Shown here one piece after another: positions 18,846 to 28,691 of a stretch of DNA of 64,000 nt. Made by a program: the position numbers and the translations under genes. Each line of letters starts with the position of its first letter. The stretch's first letter is position 1. Below the pieces are notes generated by a model that was not told where the DNA came from, did not search any database, and saw nothing but the letters and a program-made list of their open reading frames with translations. This stretch comes from Flavobacterium aquaticum. GTDB lineage: Bacteria > Bacteroidota > Bacteroidia > Flavobacteriales > Flavobacteriaceae. The stretch is from NCBI RefSeq assembly GCF_003259835.1, contig NZ_QLMI01000005.1, positions 1 through 64,000 of the forward strand, in the 5' to 3' direction.

Positions 18846-21017
18846 TTATTTTTTCAAGTGTAAATCAAAGTAATCTGCAATTTTAGCATACATGTGAATG
18901 CGATCTCTTCCACCTACATTATGTTCGTGGTTTGGATATAAGAAATAATCTACTTGTTTTCCTGCTTTGATGCAAGCTTCAATAAAATTCATACTGTGTT
19001 GTTGTACTACCACAGGGTCTTGTGCTCCGTGAATAACCAACAATCTTCCTTTTAAATCTTTCGCTTTGTTTAATAAAGACGTTTTTTCATATCCTTCTGG
19101 ATTTTCTTGTGGTGTATCCATATAGCGTTCTCCGTACATGATTTCGTAGTATTTCCAATCAATTACTGGACCACCTGCAACACCCACTTTAAATACGTCT
19201 GAATGATTCGTCATTAAAGAAGTCGTCATGAAACCACCATAACTCCATCCAAAAACTCCGATTTTATCAGCATCAACAAATGATTTTGATTTTAAGAATT
19301 CAATTCCTTTCATTTGATCTGCCATTTCGTTTACGCCTAAATTTCTATGCGTAACCTCACAGAATTTTTTCCCACGAGAATCACTTCCTCTATTATCTAA
19401 CGTAAATACTACGTATCCTTTTTGAGCCATGTAAATATCGAAGAATCCAGCACCGCCTAACCAACGATTGTTCACTAATTGCGCATGAGAACCTCCGTAA
19501 ACATAAACCATTACGGGATATTTTTTCGTAGCATCAAAGTTGCCTGGATAAATTAATCTTCCATTTAGCGGTGTTTTACCGTCAGGAGAAGTTAAGGTTA
19601 CGAATTCAATTTTAGGTAAATCAATTTTTCCTGTGAAAGGATTTTCGGCTTTAACTAAAGAAGTATTCGCCATTTTATTTTTGATGTTTAAAATCGAAAT
19701 TTCGTTTGGAGTAGTTAAGTTGCTGTATTGGTCTAAAATCATCGTTCCATCTGAAGAAACAGAAGCTGTGTGCGTTCCAGGAACAGTCGTTAATTGGATT
19801 GTTTTTCCTGATTTTAAATCCACTTGAAACAATTGGCGGTCTAATCCATTATTTGTTGTTCCAATGTAGTTTATTTTTGTGTTGGTAGCATCAAAACCTA
19901 ATACATCTTTTACTACAACATCATTAAAACCTAAGTTTTTCAATAGTTTTCCATCGGTATTGTACAAATACATTTGGTTGAAACCAAAGAAATCCGTTTG
20001 GTAAATAAATTGAGTTGGGTTATTTGGAACAAAAGTTAATGCATGTTGTGGTTCTACCCAAGTAGCAGCTTTTTCCATAAACAACGTTTTAACAAAAGCA
20101 CCTGTTGCCACATCATATTTGTTGAATTTCAAAAAATTTTGTTCACGATTTAAAATTCCAATGAAAATATGTTTTCCTGTTGGTTCCCAAGACACCATAG
20201 TTAAATATTGGTCTTTTGGTTCACCTGTTTGAATCGTTACTTTTTTACCCGAAGCTACATCATAAATTACCAAAGTGACATTCTCGCTAGTCATTCCAGC
20301 CATTGGATATTTGATGTCTTTGTTGATTGCTTCGCGCTCATTCCAATTTGTCAAAGGATAATTAGCTACCATAGTTTCATCTTTGCGATAGTAAGCCAAT
20401 TGAGTTCCTTTTTCATTCCACCACATTCCTCTGTCGATACCAAATTCTTGACGGTGAACATAATCAGAACCGTTTACAATTGCTTTATTTTCGTCGTTGG
20501 TAACTTCAATAACTTGTCCCGATGGAGTTGTAATTCGAATGTTATTATCTTGTAACCAAGCTATATTATTATTAGAAGCGAATTTAGCTTGAGATCCTTC
20601 AATCGCATAACTAATCACAGAAGTAATTTGCTTTGAAACTACATCATAAGTTACTTTGTAATTGTTTTTCTTACCCGCAACTTCCGTTTCAAATGTATTT
20701 ACAGTTTTCCAATTAATTGAAAATGGAAACGTTCTAATCGTAAACTCATCATTTGAAATTTTCGATTTCAAAGCGGTTTCAAATTCAGCTTTTGTAGCTA
20801 AAGTTGAAGCCGTCCAACCGTTTGCAGCACTTTTTTCAACTAGTGAAGAAAAGTCAGTGCTTAAATAGGTGATGGATTTTGAATCTTTACGCCATTGTTG
20901 GGCAGTTTGTGTTGTTGGAGCATATTTTCTTGGTCCTAAAACGGTTTCTTCAATGGTTAAATTTTGCGCAACAGCAAAACTTCCAACCAATAGAAAACTT
21001 AAAATATATTTTTTCAT
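18846..21017 (-). CDS. S9-family dipeptidyl peptidase IV-like protease
   Basis: This 723-residue exported serine peptidase removes N-terminal dipeptides, typically Xaa-Pro. A signal peptide (MKKYILSFLLVGSFAVAQ) is followed by an eight-bladed beta-propeller domain (DPPIV N-terminal, about 90-440) and an alpha/beta hydrolase domain from about 490. The catalytic Ser is in GWSYGG, Asp in HGAQDPVV and His in NHEHNV. DWKYYEIMYGERYMDTP agrees with the DPP-IV subgroup. The likely role is periplasmic peptide degradation for nutrition. It is a single-gene unit with its own terminator. Confidence 0.93.
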   Translation of the reverse strand: MKKYILSFLLVGSFAVAQNLTIEETVLGPRKYAPTTQTAQQWRKDSKSITYLSTDFSSLVEKSAANGWTASTLATKAEFETALKSKISNDEFTIRTFPFSINWKTVNTFETEVAGKKNNYKVTYDVVSKQITSVISYAIEGSQAKFASNNNIAWLQDNNIRITTPSGQVIEVTNDENKAIVNGSDYVHRQEFGIDRGMWWNEKGTQLAYYRKDETMVANYPLTNWNEREAINKDIKYPMAGMTSENVTLVIYDVASGKKVTIQTGEPKDQYLTMVSWEPTGKHIFIGILNREQNFLKFNKYDVATGAFVKTLFMEKAATWVEPQHALTFVPNNPTQFIYQTDFFGFNQMYLYNTDGKLLKNLGFNDVVVKDVLGFDATNTKINYIGTTNNGLDRQLFQVDLKSGKTIQLTTVPGTHTASVSSDGTMILDQYSNLTTPNEISILNIKNKMANTSLVKAENPFTGKIDLPKIEFVTLTSPDGKTPLNGRLIYPGNFDATKKYPVMVYVYGGSHAQLVNNRWLGGAGFFDIYMAQKGYVVFTLDNRGSDSRGKKFCEVTHRNLGVNEMADQMKGIEFLKSKSFVDADKIGVFGWSYGGFMTTSLMTNHSDVFKVGVAGGPVIDWKYYEIMYGERYMDTPQENPEGYEKTSLLNKAKDLKGRLLVIHGAQDPVVVQQHSMNFIEACIKAGKQVDYFLYPNHEHNVGGRDRIHMYAKIADYFDLHLKK

Positions 21018-21066
21018 TACAGGTAAATTAATTGTGTATTAGAGTTCAAAGTTACGTATTTGTTAC

Positions 21067-21100
21067 AAAAAAATCCGATTCATTGCTAAATCGGATTTGT
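21067..21100 (-). terminator. intrinsic terminator of the PLP enzyme gene
   Basis: AAATCCGAT and ATCGGATTT form a 9-bp stem with a TCATTGCTAA loop, followed on the minus strand by TTTTTG. It lies just past the stop at 21120. Confidence 0.8.
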
Positions 21101-21119
21101 TACATTTATTTCGATGGAA

Positions 21120-22322
21120 TTATAAAATCCTTAATTCTACCATACATTGTTTCATCATTTCGTAGGTTCTTTCGATATCGTTATCTAAACCTATTGAAAA
21201 ACGAATTAAACCATCAGTTAAGCCCATTTCTGCTTGTTCTTCTAAAGGAATTTCTGATGAAGTTGAAGTTCCAGGTGCACTGAATAATGTTTTGTAAAAA
21301 CCTAAACTTACAGCTAGGTAACCTAAGTTTCTTTCTTGCATTAATTCCATTAAAGCGTTGGCTTTGTCTAAACTTCCTACGTCAATCGTCATCATTCCTC
21401 CAAAACCATATTCTGGATTAATCATGGTTTTGTAAATTTCATGACTTGGGTGACTTGCTAAACCTGGATAAACGGTTTTAATTCCGTCAGCTTCAAATTT
21501 GTTTGCCAAATACATTGCATTGTGGCTGTGTTGTTTCATTCTGATGTGTAACGTTCTTAAGTTTTTCATCACAGAAGCCGAACGCAAACTGTCCATTGTT
21601 GGACCTAAAAGCATACTTGCTCCGTCGTTTACATTTTTCAAGCTGTTGATGAATTCTTGAGAAGCACATGTTACACCACCAACCGTATCGCTACTTCCGT
21701 TGATGTATTTTGTTAAAGAATGAATTACAATGTCAGCACCTAATTTCGCTGGAGCAACTGATAAAGGTGAAAACGTATTGTCAACTACTAATTTGATATT
21801 GTGTTTTTTAGCAATTTTAGCCAATGAAGCAATATCCGCAACTTCCAACAAAGGATTACTTACTGTTTCGCAGTATAAAACTTTTGTATTTGGAGTAATA
21901 GCCGCTTCAACTACGTCTAATTTTGTAATGTCAACAAATGTAGTTTTGATACCCATTCTTGGAACGAAATTTTTCAAGAAGGCATACGTTCCGCCGTAAA
22001 TAGTTCTACTTGACACGATATGGTCACCATTTCCACATAATTGCAAAAGAGTAGGAGTGATAGCACCCATTCCAGAAGCAGCTACATTTGCCGATTCTGT
22101 TCCTTCCATTGCTGCTAGTGCTTTATCTAAATATAAATTACTTGGCGATGAATGACGCGAATATAAATAACAACCTTCAGCATTACCTTCAAAGGTATCA
22201 AACATGGTTTTTGCTGAAAGAAATGTGTATGTTGAACTATCTGAAATCGATGGATTTACACCACCAAATTCTCCGAAATATTGTAAATCTTGAATACGAT
22301 CTGCCGGATTAAATTTTTCCAT
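21120..22322 (-). CDS. trans-sulfuration PLP enzyme (methionine gamma-lyase / cystathionine lyase type)
   Basis: This 400-residue enzyme is a member of the Cys/Met metabolism PLP-dependent family. The Schiff-base lysine lies in HSLTKYINGSSDTVGG; phosphate contacts lie in ASGMGAITPTLLQL and SSRTIYGGTY, and YLYSRHSSPS binds the neighbouring subunit's cofactor. It could be methionine gamma-lyase, cystathionine gamma-lyase or O-acetylhomoserine sulfhydrylase; the sequence alone does not separate them. It is transcribed divergently from an Lrp/AsnC regulator, which probably controls it in response to an amino acid. Confidence 0.87.
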   Translation of the reverse strand: MEKFNPADRIQDLQYFGEFGGVNPSISDSSTYTFLSAKTMFDTFEGNAEGCYLYSRHSSPSNLYLDKALAAMEGTESANVAASGMGAITPTLLQLCGNGDHIVSSRTIYGGTYAFLKNFVPRMGIKTTFVDITKLDVVEAAITPNTKVLYCETVSNPLLEVADIASLAKIAKKHNIKLVVDNTFSPLSVAPAKLGADIVIHSLTKYINGSSDTVGGVTCASQEFINSLKNVNDGASMLLGPTMDSLRSASVMKNLRTLHIRMKQHSHNAMYLANKFEADGIKTVYPGLASHPSHEIYKTMINPEYGFGGMMTIDVGSLDKANALMELMQERNLGYLAVSLGFYKTLFSAPGTSTSSEIPLEEQAEMGLTDGLIRFSIGLDNDIERTYEMMKQCMVELRIL

Positions 22323-22352
22323 AATTTTAAAGTTTAGTTGTTTATTTTAAAT

Positions 22353-22383
22353 CAAAAATATAATTTGACAAACTATTATTCAA
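22353..22383 (-). promoter_or_regulatory. probable promoter of the PLP enzyme gene
   Basis: On the minus strand TTG at 22383-22381 is followed after 20 bases by TATTTTTG at 22360-22353, fitting a TTG and TAnnTTTG pair. It sits in the 183-base divergent region shared with the Lrp gene; TACATTTG at 22464-22471 is the likely -7 element for the Lrp side. Confidence 0.45.
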
Positions 22384-22505
22384 TACTTGAAATTAAAATT
22401 AGATTTTTATTCTAAATTTAGTTAAAGTTGTAGTTTTTATTTCTGTTATTTATTCGTTTTAGTTACATTTGCTGACAACTAAAAAACAAACAACACAACT
22501 AACCA

Positions 22506-22961
22506 ATGGACGCAATCGACAAAAAACTTTTAGGTTTTCTGCAAGAAGACTCTAAAAGGACAACTAAGGAGCTTTCCCTATTATTAAATCTTTCCGTAAC
22601 CGCTGTTTACGAACGTATTAAAAAATTAGAGCGTGAAGGAGTTATTACCAAATACGTAGCGCTTTTAGACCGAGTTAAGTTAGACAAATCTTTCGTAGTT
22701 TTTTGCCACATCAAGTTAAATCAACACACTAAAGATTTTATTACCACTTTTGAAAACGAAGTAGTGAAATTAACTGAAGTTTCAGAATGCTATCACGTAA
22801 GTGGCGATTATGATTATATTTTAAAAGTGAACGTTAAGGATATGGAAGAATATCGTGAGTTCATGGTTACGAAACTTACCGGTTTGCAACATATCGGAAG
22901 TACACACAGTTCTTTTATGATTGGAGAAGTAAAATATACAACCGCTTTTACTTTAAACTAA
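22506..22961 (+). CDS. Lrp/AsnC-family transcriptional regulator
   Basis: This 151-residue regulator has an N-terminal winged helix (RTTKELSLLLNLSVTAVYERIKKLEREG) and C-terminal RAM effector-binding domain (about 67-145, with SGDYDYILKV). Such proteins form octamers or dimers that sense amino acids. Its position, divergent from the methionine/cysteine PLP enzyme, suggests it is the local regulator of that gene. Length is typical. The effector is unknown. Confidence 0.92.
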   Translation: MDAIDKKLLGFLQEDSKRTTKELSLLLNLSVTAVYERIKKLEREGVITKYVALLDRVKLDKSFVVFCHIKLNQHTKDFITTFENEVVKLTEVSECYHVSGDYDYILKVNVKDMEEYREFMVTKLTGLQHIGSTHSSFMIGEVKYTTAFTLN

Positions 22962-23010
22962 GCTATAATAATTTACCAAAAAAGTAACAAATAATTAATT
23001 CAAAAAGCGT

Positions 23011-23018
23011 TACTTTTG
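23011..23018 (+). promoter_or_regulatory. -7 promoter element of lpdA
   Basis: TACTTTTG fits TAnnTTTG and lies 40 bases upstream of the ATG. A good -33 element is not visible. Confidence 0.45.
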
Positions 23019-23058
23019 TATCCGAATTTAAGTCAAACAACAAACTTTATATAAAATC

Positions 23059-24462
23059 ATGAGTCAATTTGATGTAACCATTATAGGTTCTGGACCTGGA
23101 GGATATGTTTCAGCTATCCGTTGTGCCCAATTAGGTTTTAAAACTGCTATTATTGAAAAATATTCAACTCTTGGAGGAACGTGTTTAAATGTAGGATGTA
23201 TTCCATCTAAAGCGTTATTGGCTTCTTCACATCATTACGAAGAGTTACAACATTTTGCTGACCACGGAATTGAAGTTTCTGGTGATGTAAAAGTGAATTT
23301 AGAAAAAATGATTGCTCGCAAACAAGCGGTTGTTGATCAAACTTCAGGTGGTGTGAAATTCTTAATGGATAAAAACAATATTACCGTTTTTAACGGAGTG
23401 GGTTCATTTGAAAGCGCTACTTCTGTAAAAGTTACTAAAGAAGATGGTTCTTCGGAAATCATCGAATCAAAAAATATTATTATTGCTACAGGTTCTAAAC
23501 CTTCAAGCTTACCATTTATCAAATTAGATAAAGAAAGAATCATCACGTCTACTGAAGCTTTGAAACTGAAAGAAGTTCCAAAACACTTAGTAATTATCGG
23601 TGGTGGTGTTATCGGAATCGAATTAGGTCAAGTTTATTTACGTTTAGGAGCGCAAGTTTCTGTAGTAGAATTCATGGACAGAATTATTCCTGGAATGGAC
23701 GCTGCTTTATCAAAAGAATTGACTAAAGTATTGAAAAAACAAGGAATGAAATTCTACACGTCTCACAAAGTACAATCGGTTGAAAGAGCTGGAGATGTGG
23801 TAACTGTAAAAGCAGAAAATGCTAAAGGAGAAATCATCACGTTAGAAGGTGATTATTCATTAGTTTCTGTAGGTCGTCGTCCTTATACAGATGGATTAAA
23901 CGCTGAAAAAGCAGGAGTAAAAGTTGCCGATAGAGGTCAAATTGAAGTAAACGATCATTTACAAACTTCAGCTTCAAATGTTTATGCAATTGGTGATGTA
24001 GTTCGTGGAGCTATGTTAGCACACAAAGCGGAAGAAGAAGGAGTAATGGTAGCTGAAATCTTAGCAGGTCAAAAACCTCATATCGATTATAATCTAATTC
24101 CTGGTGTAGTGTACACTTGGCCAGAAGTTGCCGCTGTTGGAAAAACAGAAGAGCAATTAAAAGCAGAAGGTGTAGCGTACAAAGCAGGAAGTTTCCCATT
24201 CAAAGCTTTAGGAAGAGCAAGAGCAGGTGGAGACACTGACGGATTTGTAAAAATCTTAGCCGATGCAAAAACAGATGAAGTTCTTGGAGTTCACATGATT
24301 GGAGCAAGATGTGCCGATTTAATCGCAGAAGCTGTTACAGCTATGGAATTCAGAGCAAGTGCAGAAGATATTTCAAGAATGTCTCACGCACACCCAACAT
24401 TTGCAGAAGCTATCAAAGAAGCCGCATTAGCAGCTACTGATAACAGAGCATTACACGTGTAA
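23059..24462 (+). CDS. lpdA: dihydrolipoyl dehydrogenase
   Basis: This 467-residue FAD disulfide oxidoreductase (E3) serves the 2-oxo acid dehydrogenase complexes. GSGPGGY at 10-16 binds FAD, and the redox-active pair is Cys42 and Cys47 in GGTCLNVGCIPSK. The NAD-binding motif is GGGVIGIELG, and the second FAD motif is YAIGDVV. The C-terminal dimer interface carries the catalytic HAHPTFAE (His and Glu). All features are complete. It stands alone rather than with E1/E2 genes, as is usual when one E3 serves several complexes. Confidence 0.96.
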   Translation: MSQFDVTIIGSGPGGYVSAIRCAQLGFKTAIIEKYSTLGGTCLNVGCIPSKALLASSHHYEELQHFADHGIEVSGDVKVNLEKMIARKQAVVDQTSGGVKFLMDKNNITVFNGVGSFESATSVKVTKEDGSSEIIESKNIIIATGSKPSSLPFIKLDKERIITSTEALKLKEVPKHLVIIGGGVIGIELGQVYLRLGAQVSVVEFMDRIIPGMDAALSKELTKVLKKQGMKFYTSHKVQSVERAGDVVTVKAENAKGEIITLEGDYSLVSVGRRPYTDGLNAEKAGVKVADRGQIEVNDHLQTSASNVYAIGDVVRGAMLAHKAEEEGVMVAEILAGQKPHIDYNLIPGVVYTWPEVAAVGKTEEQLKAEGVAYKAGSFPFKALGRARAGGDTDGFVKILADAKTDEVLGVHMIGARCADLIAEAVTAMEFRASAEDISRMSHAHPTFAEAIKEAALAATDNRALHV

Positions 24463-24481
24463 ATAGAAAAGTTATTATATC

Positions 24482-24520
24482 AAAAATCCCAAATTCAATT
24501 GAGTTTGGGATTTTTTTATT
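24482..24520. terminator. bidirectional terminator between lpdA and DoxX-like gene
   Basis: AAAAATCCCAAA and TTTGGGATTTTT form a 12-bp stem around TTCAATTGAG, with a T-run downstream on the plus strand. The two flanking genes converge on it. Confidence 0.85.
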
Positions 24521-24534
24521 TGAAGTTTTTAATA

Positions 24535-24912
24535 TTATGGTTTTACAATTTCTTTAAAACCATCCCAATTAGCATAAATTAAAAACACATTAGCAAATAA
24601 AATTGCTACAGCCATTGGAATATCGGTACCTGTTACAACTACGTGAATTAGAAAAATATTGATGCTTATGGGTAACAAAATGATAGTTCCTAATCGAACA
24701 AATTTACCACTTACTAATATTAATCCTGCTATTAATTCAATAGCTTTTGCTACAGGAAAAATGTATTTTGAAGCCATAAAACCAGCCATTAGCGTGGCTA
24801 AATCTCCTGTTGGTTCTGGTTGCTCAGGACCAAGTTTGAAAAAATAAGAAATAGAAGCAAAAAGCATCATAGCTCCTAAAAGTACTCGAACAATAATAGT
24901 TGCAATTTTCAT
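24535..24912 (-). CDS. DoxX-like four-helix membrane protein
   Basis: This 125-residue protein has four hydrophobic segments (about 4-22, 48-66, 72-92 and 98-118) and fits the DoxX/DUF417-like family of small inner-membrane proteins. KAIELIAGLILVSGKFVRLG is the recognisable family stretch. Its function is not established. It has no operon partner; the next minus-strand gene is separated by a terminator. Confidence 0.75.
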   Translation of the reverse strand: MKIATIIVRVLLGAMMLFASISYFFKLGPEQPEPTGDLATLMAGFMASKYIFPVAKAIELIAGLILVSGKFVRLGTIILLPISINIFLIHVVVTGTDIPMAVAILFANVFLIYANWDGFKEIVKP

Positions 24913-24961
24913 AATTTAAATAGTTTTTGGTTAGTTATTTCAAAGATAATGAAATTATTAA

Positions 24962-24988
24962 ACAAAAAACCATCAGTTTCCCGATGGC
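24962..24988 (-). terminator. intrinsic terminator of the DUF4349 gene
   Basis: On the minus strand GCCATCGGG and CTGATGGT pair around AAA, followed by TTTTTTG. Confidence 0.7.
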
Positions 24989-24995
24989 TTATTTC

Positions 24996-25889
24996 TTACT
25001 TTTTTAAAAACTTTTTATATCCCAAAAATCCTAAAAACCCAATTAAGGCAAATGGCCAAAGCACCACTACAAATGAAATAATATGTTCTAACATAAACCA
25101 ACCCGTTTTTACACTATCCCAAATTTGTAAGCCAATATTTGGTCGGTAAGCGTTGATGCTTTTTTCATTAGCTACCATTTCTTGTTTGATGCTTTCGTCT
25201 TGGTAAATGTTTAGCGTTAAAGTACTAAAATTTACTTGATCTTGTAACGATAAATTCTGCAATTTTGAAGCGTCATTTTGTTCTTTTTTAGCATCTAACG
25301 TTTCTTCTGCTTTTACCACTTGATTTAGTTTCTTTCCCTTCGAATCAATTGCATTTGCCAAACGTTTTTCAGATGAATTGCTTCTTTTTTGCGCTAATTC
25401 ATTGGATAACATTTGTAACGAAACATCATCCGCTTTAATGATGCGATAATCTAAAAAATGAATTTGTTTCGCAATAGTTTTAATCACCGTATCCATTTTC
25501 GTATTTGGAACACGAATCGTTATGTTGTTATCTACTTTATATTTTGTAGTTACTAAAGTACTATCCTGACTCACTTTGGTTCGGTCTTCACTGTGAATGT
25601 TGCTTTGAAGATTGGTATAGGTTACAAATCCACCAAATTTCGTAGTTGCATCTTCAATCGCATAAGTCGATTTTGCAACATTCTTGACTTTAAATTTTAC
25701 ATCGGCGGTTCGAACAAATTTTCGATTGCTGTTTTTGTTTTCAACGGCTGCGGAAGAAGAAATAACGCTTGTGCTATCAGTTACAGCATTTTCTGAATAA
25801 TCTGCTGATTCTTCTGCAACTCTCTCTTTACAAGATAAGACCATGCCAAGAGCTAGCAAAGTCAATACGATTTTGGTGTTTTTGTTCAT
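24996..25889 (-). CDS. DUF4349 lipoprotein
   Basis: This 297-residue lipoprotein has a signal peptide ending at the Cys of GMVLSCKE. The DUF4349 domain covers about 55-280: a beta segment RKFVRTADVKFKVKNV, then DNNITIRVPNTKMDTVI, then a coiled coil rich in Lys and Glu (about 165-215) and a C-terminal membrane helix followed by a basic tail (GYKKFLKK). Members are widespread in Bacteroidota and Firmicutes, with unknown role at the envelope. The gene is monocistronic. Confidence 0.82.
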   Translation of the reverse strand: MNKNTKIVLTLLALGMVLSCKERVAEESADYSENAVTDSTSVISSSAAVENKNSNRKFVRTADVKFKVKNVAKSTYAIEDATTKFGGFVTYTNLQSNIHSEDRTKVSQDSTLVTTKYKVDNNITIRVPNTKMDTVIKTIAKQIHFLDYRIIKADDVSLQMLSNELAQKRSNSSEKRLANAIDSKGKKLNQVVKAEETLDAKKEQNDASKLQNLSLQDQVNFSTLTLNIYQDESIKQEMVANEKSINAYRPNIGLQIWDSVKTGWFMLEHIISFVVVLWPFALIGFLGFLGYKKFLKK

Positions 25890-26074
25890 AAAAATTCATT
25901 TTTAAAGTTATTGATTAATTGTTTTTAATACGTGTAGTTTTAGAATCAATACAAATGAATTTTTAATTAGGTTAGTTGTTGAGGCAAGAATAAAAACCGT
26001 GCCAAATTTTAACATTTGCCCCATTTTTCAACAACTATTTTTTTGTTGTACTTTTACGAAGTAAATTTTCCAAT

Positions 26075-27364
26075 TTGAGAACAGTAATTACAAAAGATAT
26101 TTCCCAGTTTTCCGACTTTAAAAACCAACTTTTGAATTGGGCGAACCAACACAGAGAAGTCGTTTTTTTAGATTCGAATGCCTATCATCAAAAGTATTCG
26201 AGTTACGATGCGGTTTTGGCGGTAGATGCTTTTACTTCGATTAAAACCGATTATGAAAATGCGTTTCAAGATTTGTATCAGTACCAAAGTCAAACGAAAG
26301 ATTGGTTGTTTGGTTACTTATCCTACGATTTGAAAAACGATACCGAAGCTTTACATTCCAACAATTTCGACGGATTAGATTTTCCCGATTTGTTTTTCTT
26401 CCAACCCAAAAAGTTATTTTTAATCAAAGAAAATGAACTCGAAATTCAATATTTACGATTATGCGATGACGAAATAGATTCAGATTTCGAAGAAATCCTT
26501 TCAATAACAACCAACACCCATCACCCATCATCCATCACTATAAAACAACGCATCTCAAAAGAAAATTATCTTTCCAAAGTTTCCAAAATGCTCGAACACA
26601 TTCATCGTGGCGACATTTACGAAGCCAATTTTTGTATGGAATTCTATGCTGAAAATGCTCAAATCGAACCTTTGGAAATCTATCAAAAACTAAATGCGAT
26701 TTCAGAACCACCTTTTGCAGTGTATTTCAAAAATAATTTTCAGTATTTGCTTTCCGCTTCACCAGAACGATATTTACGAAAAGATGGAAATAAAGTCATT
26801 TCCCAACCTATAAAAGGAACAGCAAGAAGAAGTTTTGATATAGAACAAGACGAACAATTAAAATCAGATTTAGCTCAAAACGAAAAAGAGCGTTCAGAAA
26901 ACATCATGATTGTCGATTTAGTTCGAAACGATTTATCGCACACAGCCACAAAAGGAAGCGTTCAAGTAGAAGAATTATGTGAGATTTATACGTTTAAGCA
27001 AGTGCATCAAATGATTTCGACTATTGTTTCGGAAGTAGAAAATACCACTTCACCCATTGAAATTCTAAGAACCACTTTTCCTATGGGAAGCATGACAGGA
27101 GCACCAAAGATTTCGGCCATGCAAATCATTGAAACATTAGAAGAAACCAAACGCGGTTTATACAGTGGAGCAGTAGGTTATTTTAATCCAAATGGCGATT
27201 TCGATTTTAATGTCGTGATTCGAAGTATTTTGTACAATTCGAAAAATCAATATTTATCTTTTTCTGTCGGAAGTGCTATAACTTCTCAGTCTATATCTGA
27301 AAATGAGTACGAAGAATGTTTGTTGAAAGCAAAAGCAATGTTTGAGGTGCTGCAATCCAAATAA
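26075..27364 (+). CDS. pabB: aminodeoxychorismate synthase component I
   Basis: This 429-residue enzyme of the chorismate-utilising family makes 4-amino-4-deoxychorismate for folate synthesis. The C-terminal chorismate-binding domain shows HIHRGDIYEANFCMEF, PIKGTARRS, ENIMIVDLVRNDLS and FPMGSMTGAPKISAMQIIE. PIKGTA and the absence of a fused amidotransferase domain favour PabB over TrpE. The start is a TTG at 26075; no ATG nearby preserves the N-terminal domain. It is followed after 16 bases by tilS, so they are probably one transcript with dsbD. Confidence 0.88.
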   Translation: MRTVITKDISQFSDFKNQLLNWANQHREVVFLDSNAYHQKYSSYDAVLAVDAFTSIKTDYENAFQDLYQYQSQTKDWLFGYLSYDLKNDTEALHSNNFDGLDFPDLFFFQPKKLFLIKENELEIQYLRLCDDEIDSDFEEILSITTNTHHPSSITIKQRISKENYLSKVSKMLEHIHRGDIYEANFCMEFYAENAQIEPLEIYQKLNAISEPPFAVYFKNNFQYLLSASPERYLRKDGNKVISQPIKGTARRSFDIEQDEQLKSDLAQNEKERSENIMIVDLVRNDLSHTATKGSVQVEELCEIYTFKQVHQMISTIVSEVENTTSPIEILRTTFPMGSMTGAPKISAMQIIETLEETKRGLYSGAVGYFNPNGDFDFNVVIRSILYNSKNQYLSFSVGSAITSQSISENEYEECLLKAKAMFEVLQSK

Positions 27365-27380
27365 TTCCTTATTTTTGGTC

Positions 27381-28691
27381 ATGCTAATAAAATTCCAAAA
27401 CCATATCGAACAAAATTTTTCCCAGCTAAAAGACAAGAAATTGCTCTTAGCGGTTAGTGGTGGAATTGATAGTATGGTTTTACTGGATTTGTTTTATAAG
27501 TTGAGGTTTGATATTTGCGTAGTACATTGCAATTTTCAACTTCGTGGAATAGAGAGTAATGGAGATGAAATGTTAGTAAGGGAAACTTGCCAAGACAGCT
27601 ATATTCCTTATTTTATTGAGTCGTTTGATACGCTCGAATTTGCTAAAGAAAACAAACTTTCCATTCAATTAGCCGCTCGAAAGTTACGTTATGATTGGTT
27701 TCAAAAACTTTTATCTGAAAACCAATTGGATTATTTGGTTACAGCACATCATTTGGATGACAATGTCGAAACGTTTTTAATCAATTTTACTAGAGGAACA
27801 GGTTTAGAAGGGTTGACAGGAATTCCAGCTCAAAATGGAAACATTATTCGCCCGTTGTTGCCGTTTTCAAGAGAAGAAATTGAAAATTATGCATTAGAAA
27901 ATAAAATCCAATGGAGAGAAGATTCGAGTAATACATCAGACAAGTATTTTAGAAATAAATTGCGTCATGACATTGTACCTATTTTAAAAGAATTGAATAC
28001 GGGATTTTTAGATTCGTTTAAAAATACTTTACATCATTTGCAACAAGCGGAGTCTTTAGTTAGCGATGCTTCAAAATTGGTTTTTGAAAAAGTAGTTGAA
28101 GAGAAGAAAAATCAATTAGAGATTCATCTAAAACCGCTGCTTCAATTCCAAAATTACAAAGCGTATTTATATCAATGGCTTAAAAATTATGGATTTTCGG
28201 CTTGGAATGATATTTATGATTTGGTCAAAGCACAATCAGGAAAGCAAGTGTTTTCCGAAACGCATGTTTTATTGAAAGACCGAGAGAAATTAATCCTTTC
28301 CGAAAAAAAATCAACAGATAAATCAGAAGTTTTCATCATTGAATCGTTGGATAGTAAAGTTAATATTCCCTTAAAACTTAGGTTTTGTAAAACAGTTAAC
28401 ATTTTTGAAACAGATTCCAATTGTATATTTGTAGATGAAAATAAGATCAAATTTCCATTAACAATTAGAAAATGGCGAGAGGGAGATTATTTTTATCCTT
28501 CAGGAATGAACGGAAAAAAGAAATTGAGTAAGTATTTCAAAGACGAGAAATATTCGCTTTTAGATAAAGAAAATCAATGGTTGTTATGTTCGGAAGACCA
28601 AATTGTTTGGGTAATAGGAAAACGAGCAGATAACAGATTTATAAGTAAAGAAACAACACATAACAGTATAAAAATCGTATTAGAAGAATGA
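27381..28691 (+). CDS. tilS: tRNA(Ile)-lysidine synthetase
   Basis: This enzyme of about 436 residues makes lysidine at C34 of the CAU tRNA-Ile, allowing it to read AUA. The ATP-binding P-loop SGGIDS is at 26-31 and the second motif, VVHCNFQLRG, follows. The C-terminal TilS domain is present (RKWREGDYFYPSGMNGKKKLSKYFKDEK). The open frame begins at 27342, but ATG at 27381 aligns with family N-termini and leaves a normal gap after pabB. The stop overlaps the start of dsbD as ATGA. Confidence 0.95.
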   Translation: MLIKFQNHIEQNFSQLKDKKLLLAVSGGIDSMVLLDLFYKLRFDICVVHCNFQLRGIESNGDEMLVRETCQDSYIPYFIESFDTLEFAKENKLSIQLAARKLRYDWFQKLLSENQLDYLVTAHHLDDNVETFLINFTRGTGLEGLTGIPAQNGNIIRPLLPFSREEIENYALENKIQWREDSSNTSDKYFRNKLRHDIVPILKELNTGFLDSFKNTLHHLQQAESLVSDASKLVFEKVVEEKKNQLEIHLKPLLQFQNYKAYLYQWLKNYGFSAWNDIYDLVKAQSGKQVFSETHVLLKDREKLILSEKKSTDKSEVFIIESLDSKVNIPLKLRFCKTVNIFETDSNCIFVDENKIKFPLTIRKWREGDYFYPSGMNGKKKLSKYFKDEKYSLLDKENQWLLCSEDQIVWVIGKRADNRFISKETTHNSIKIVLEE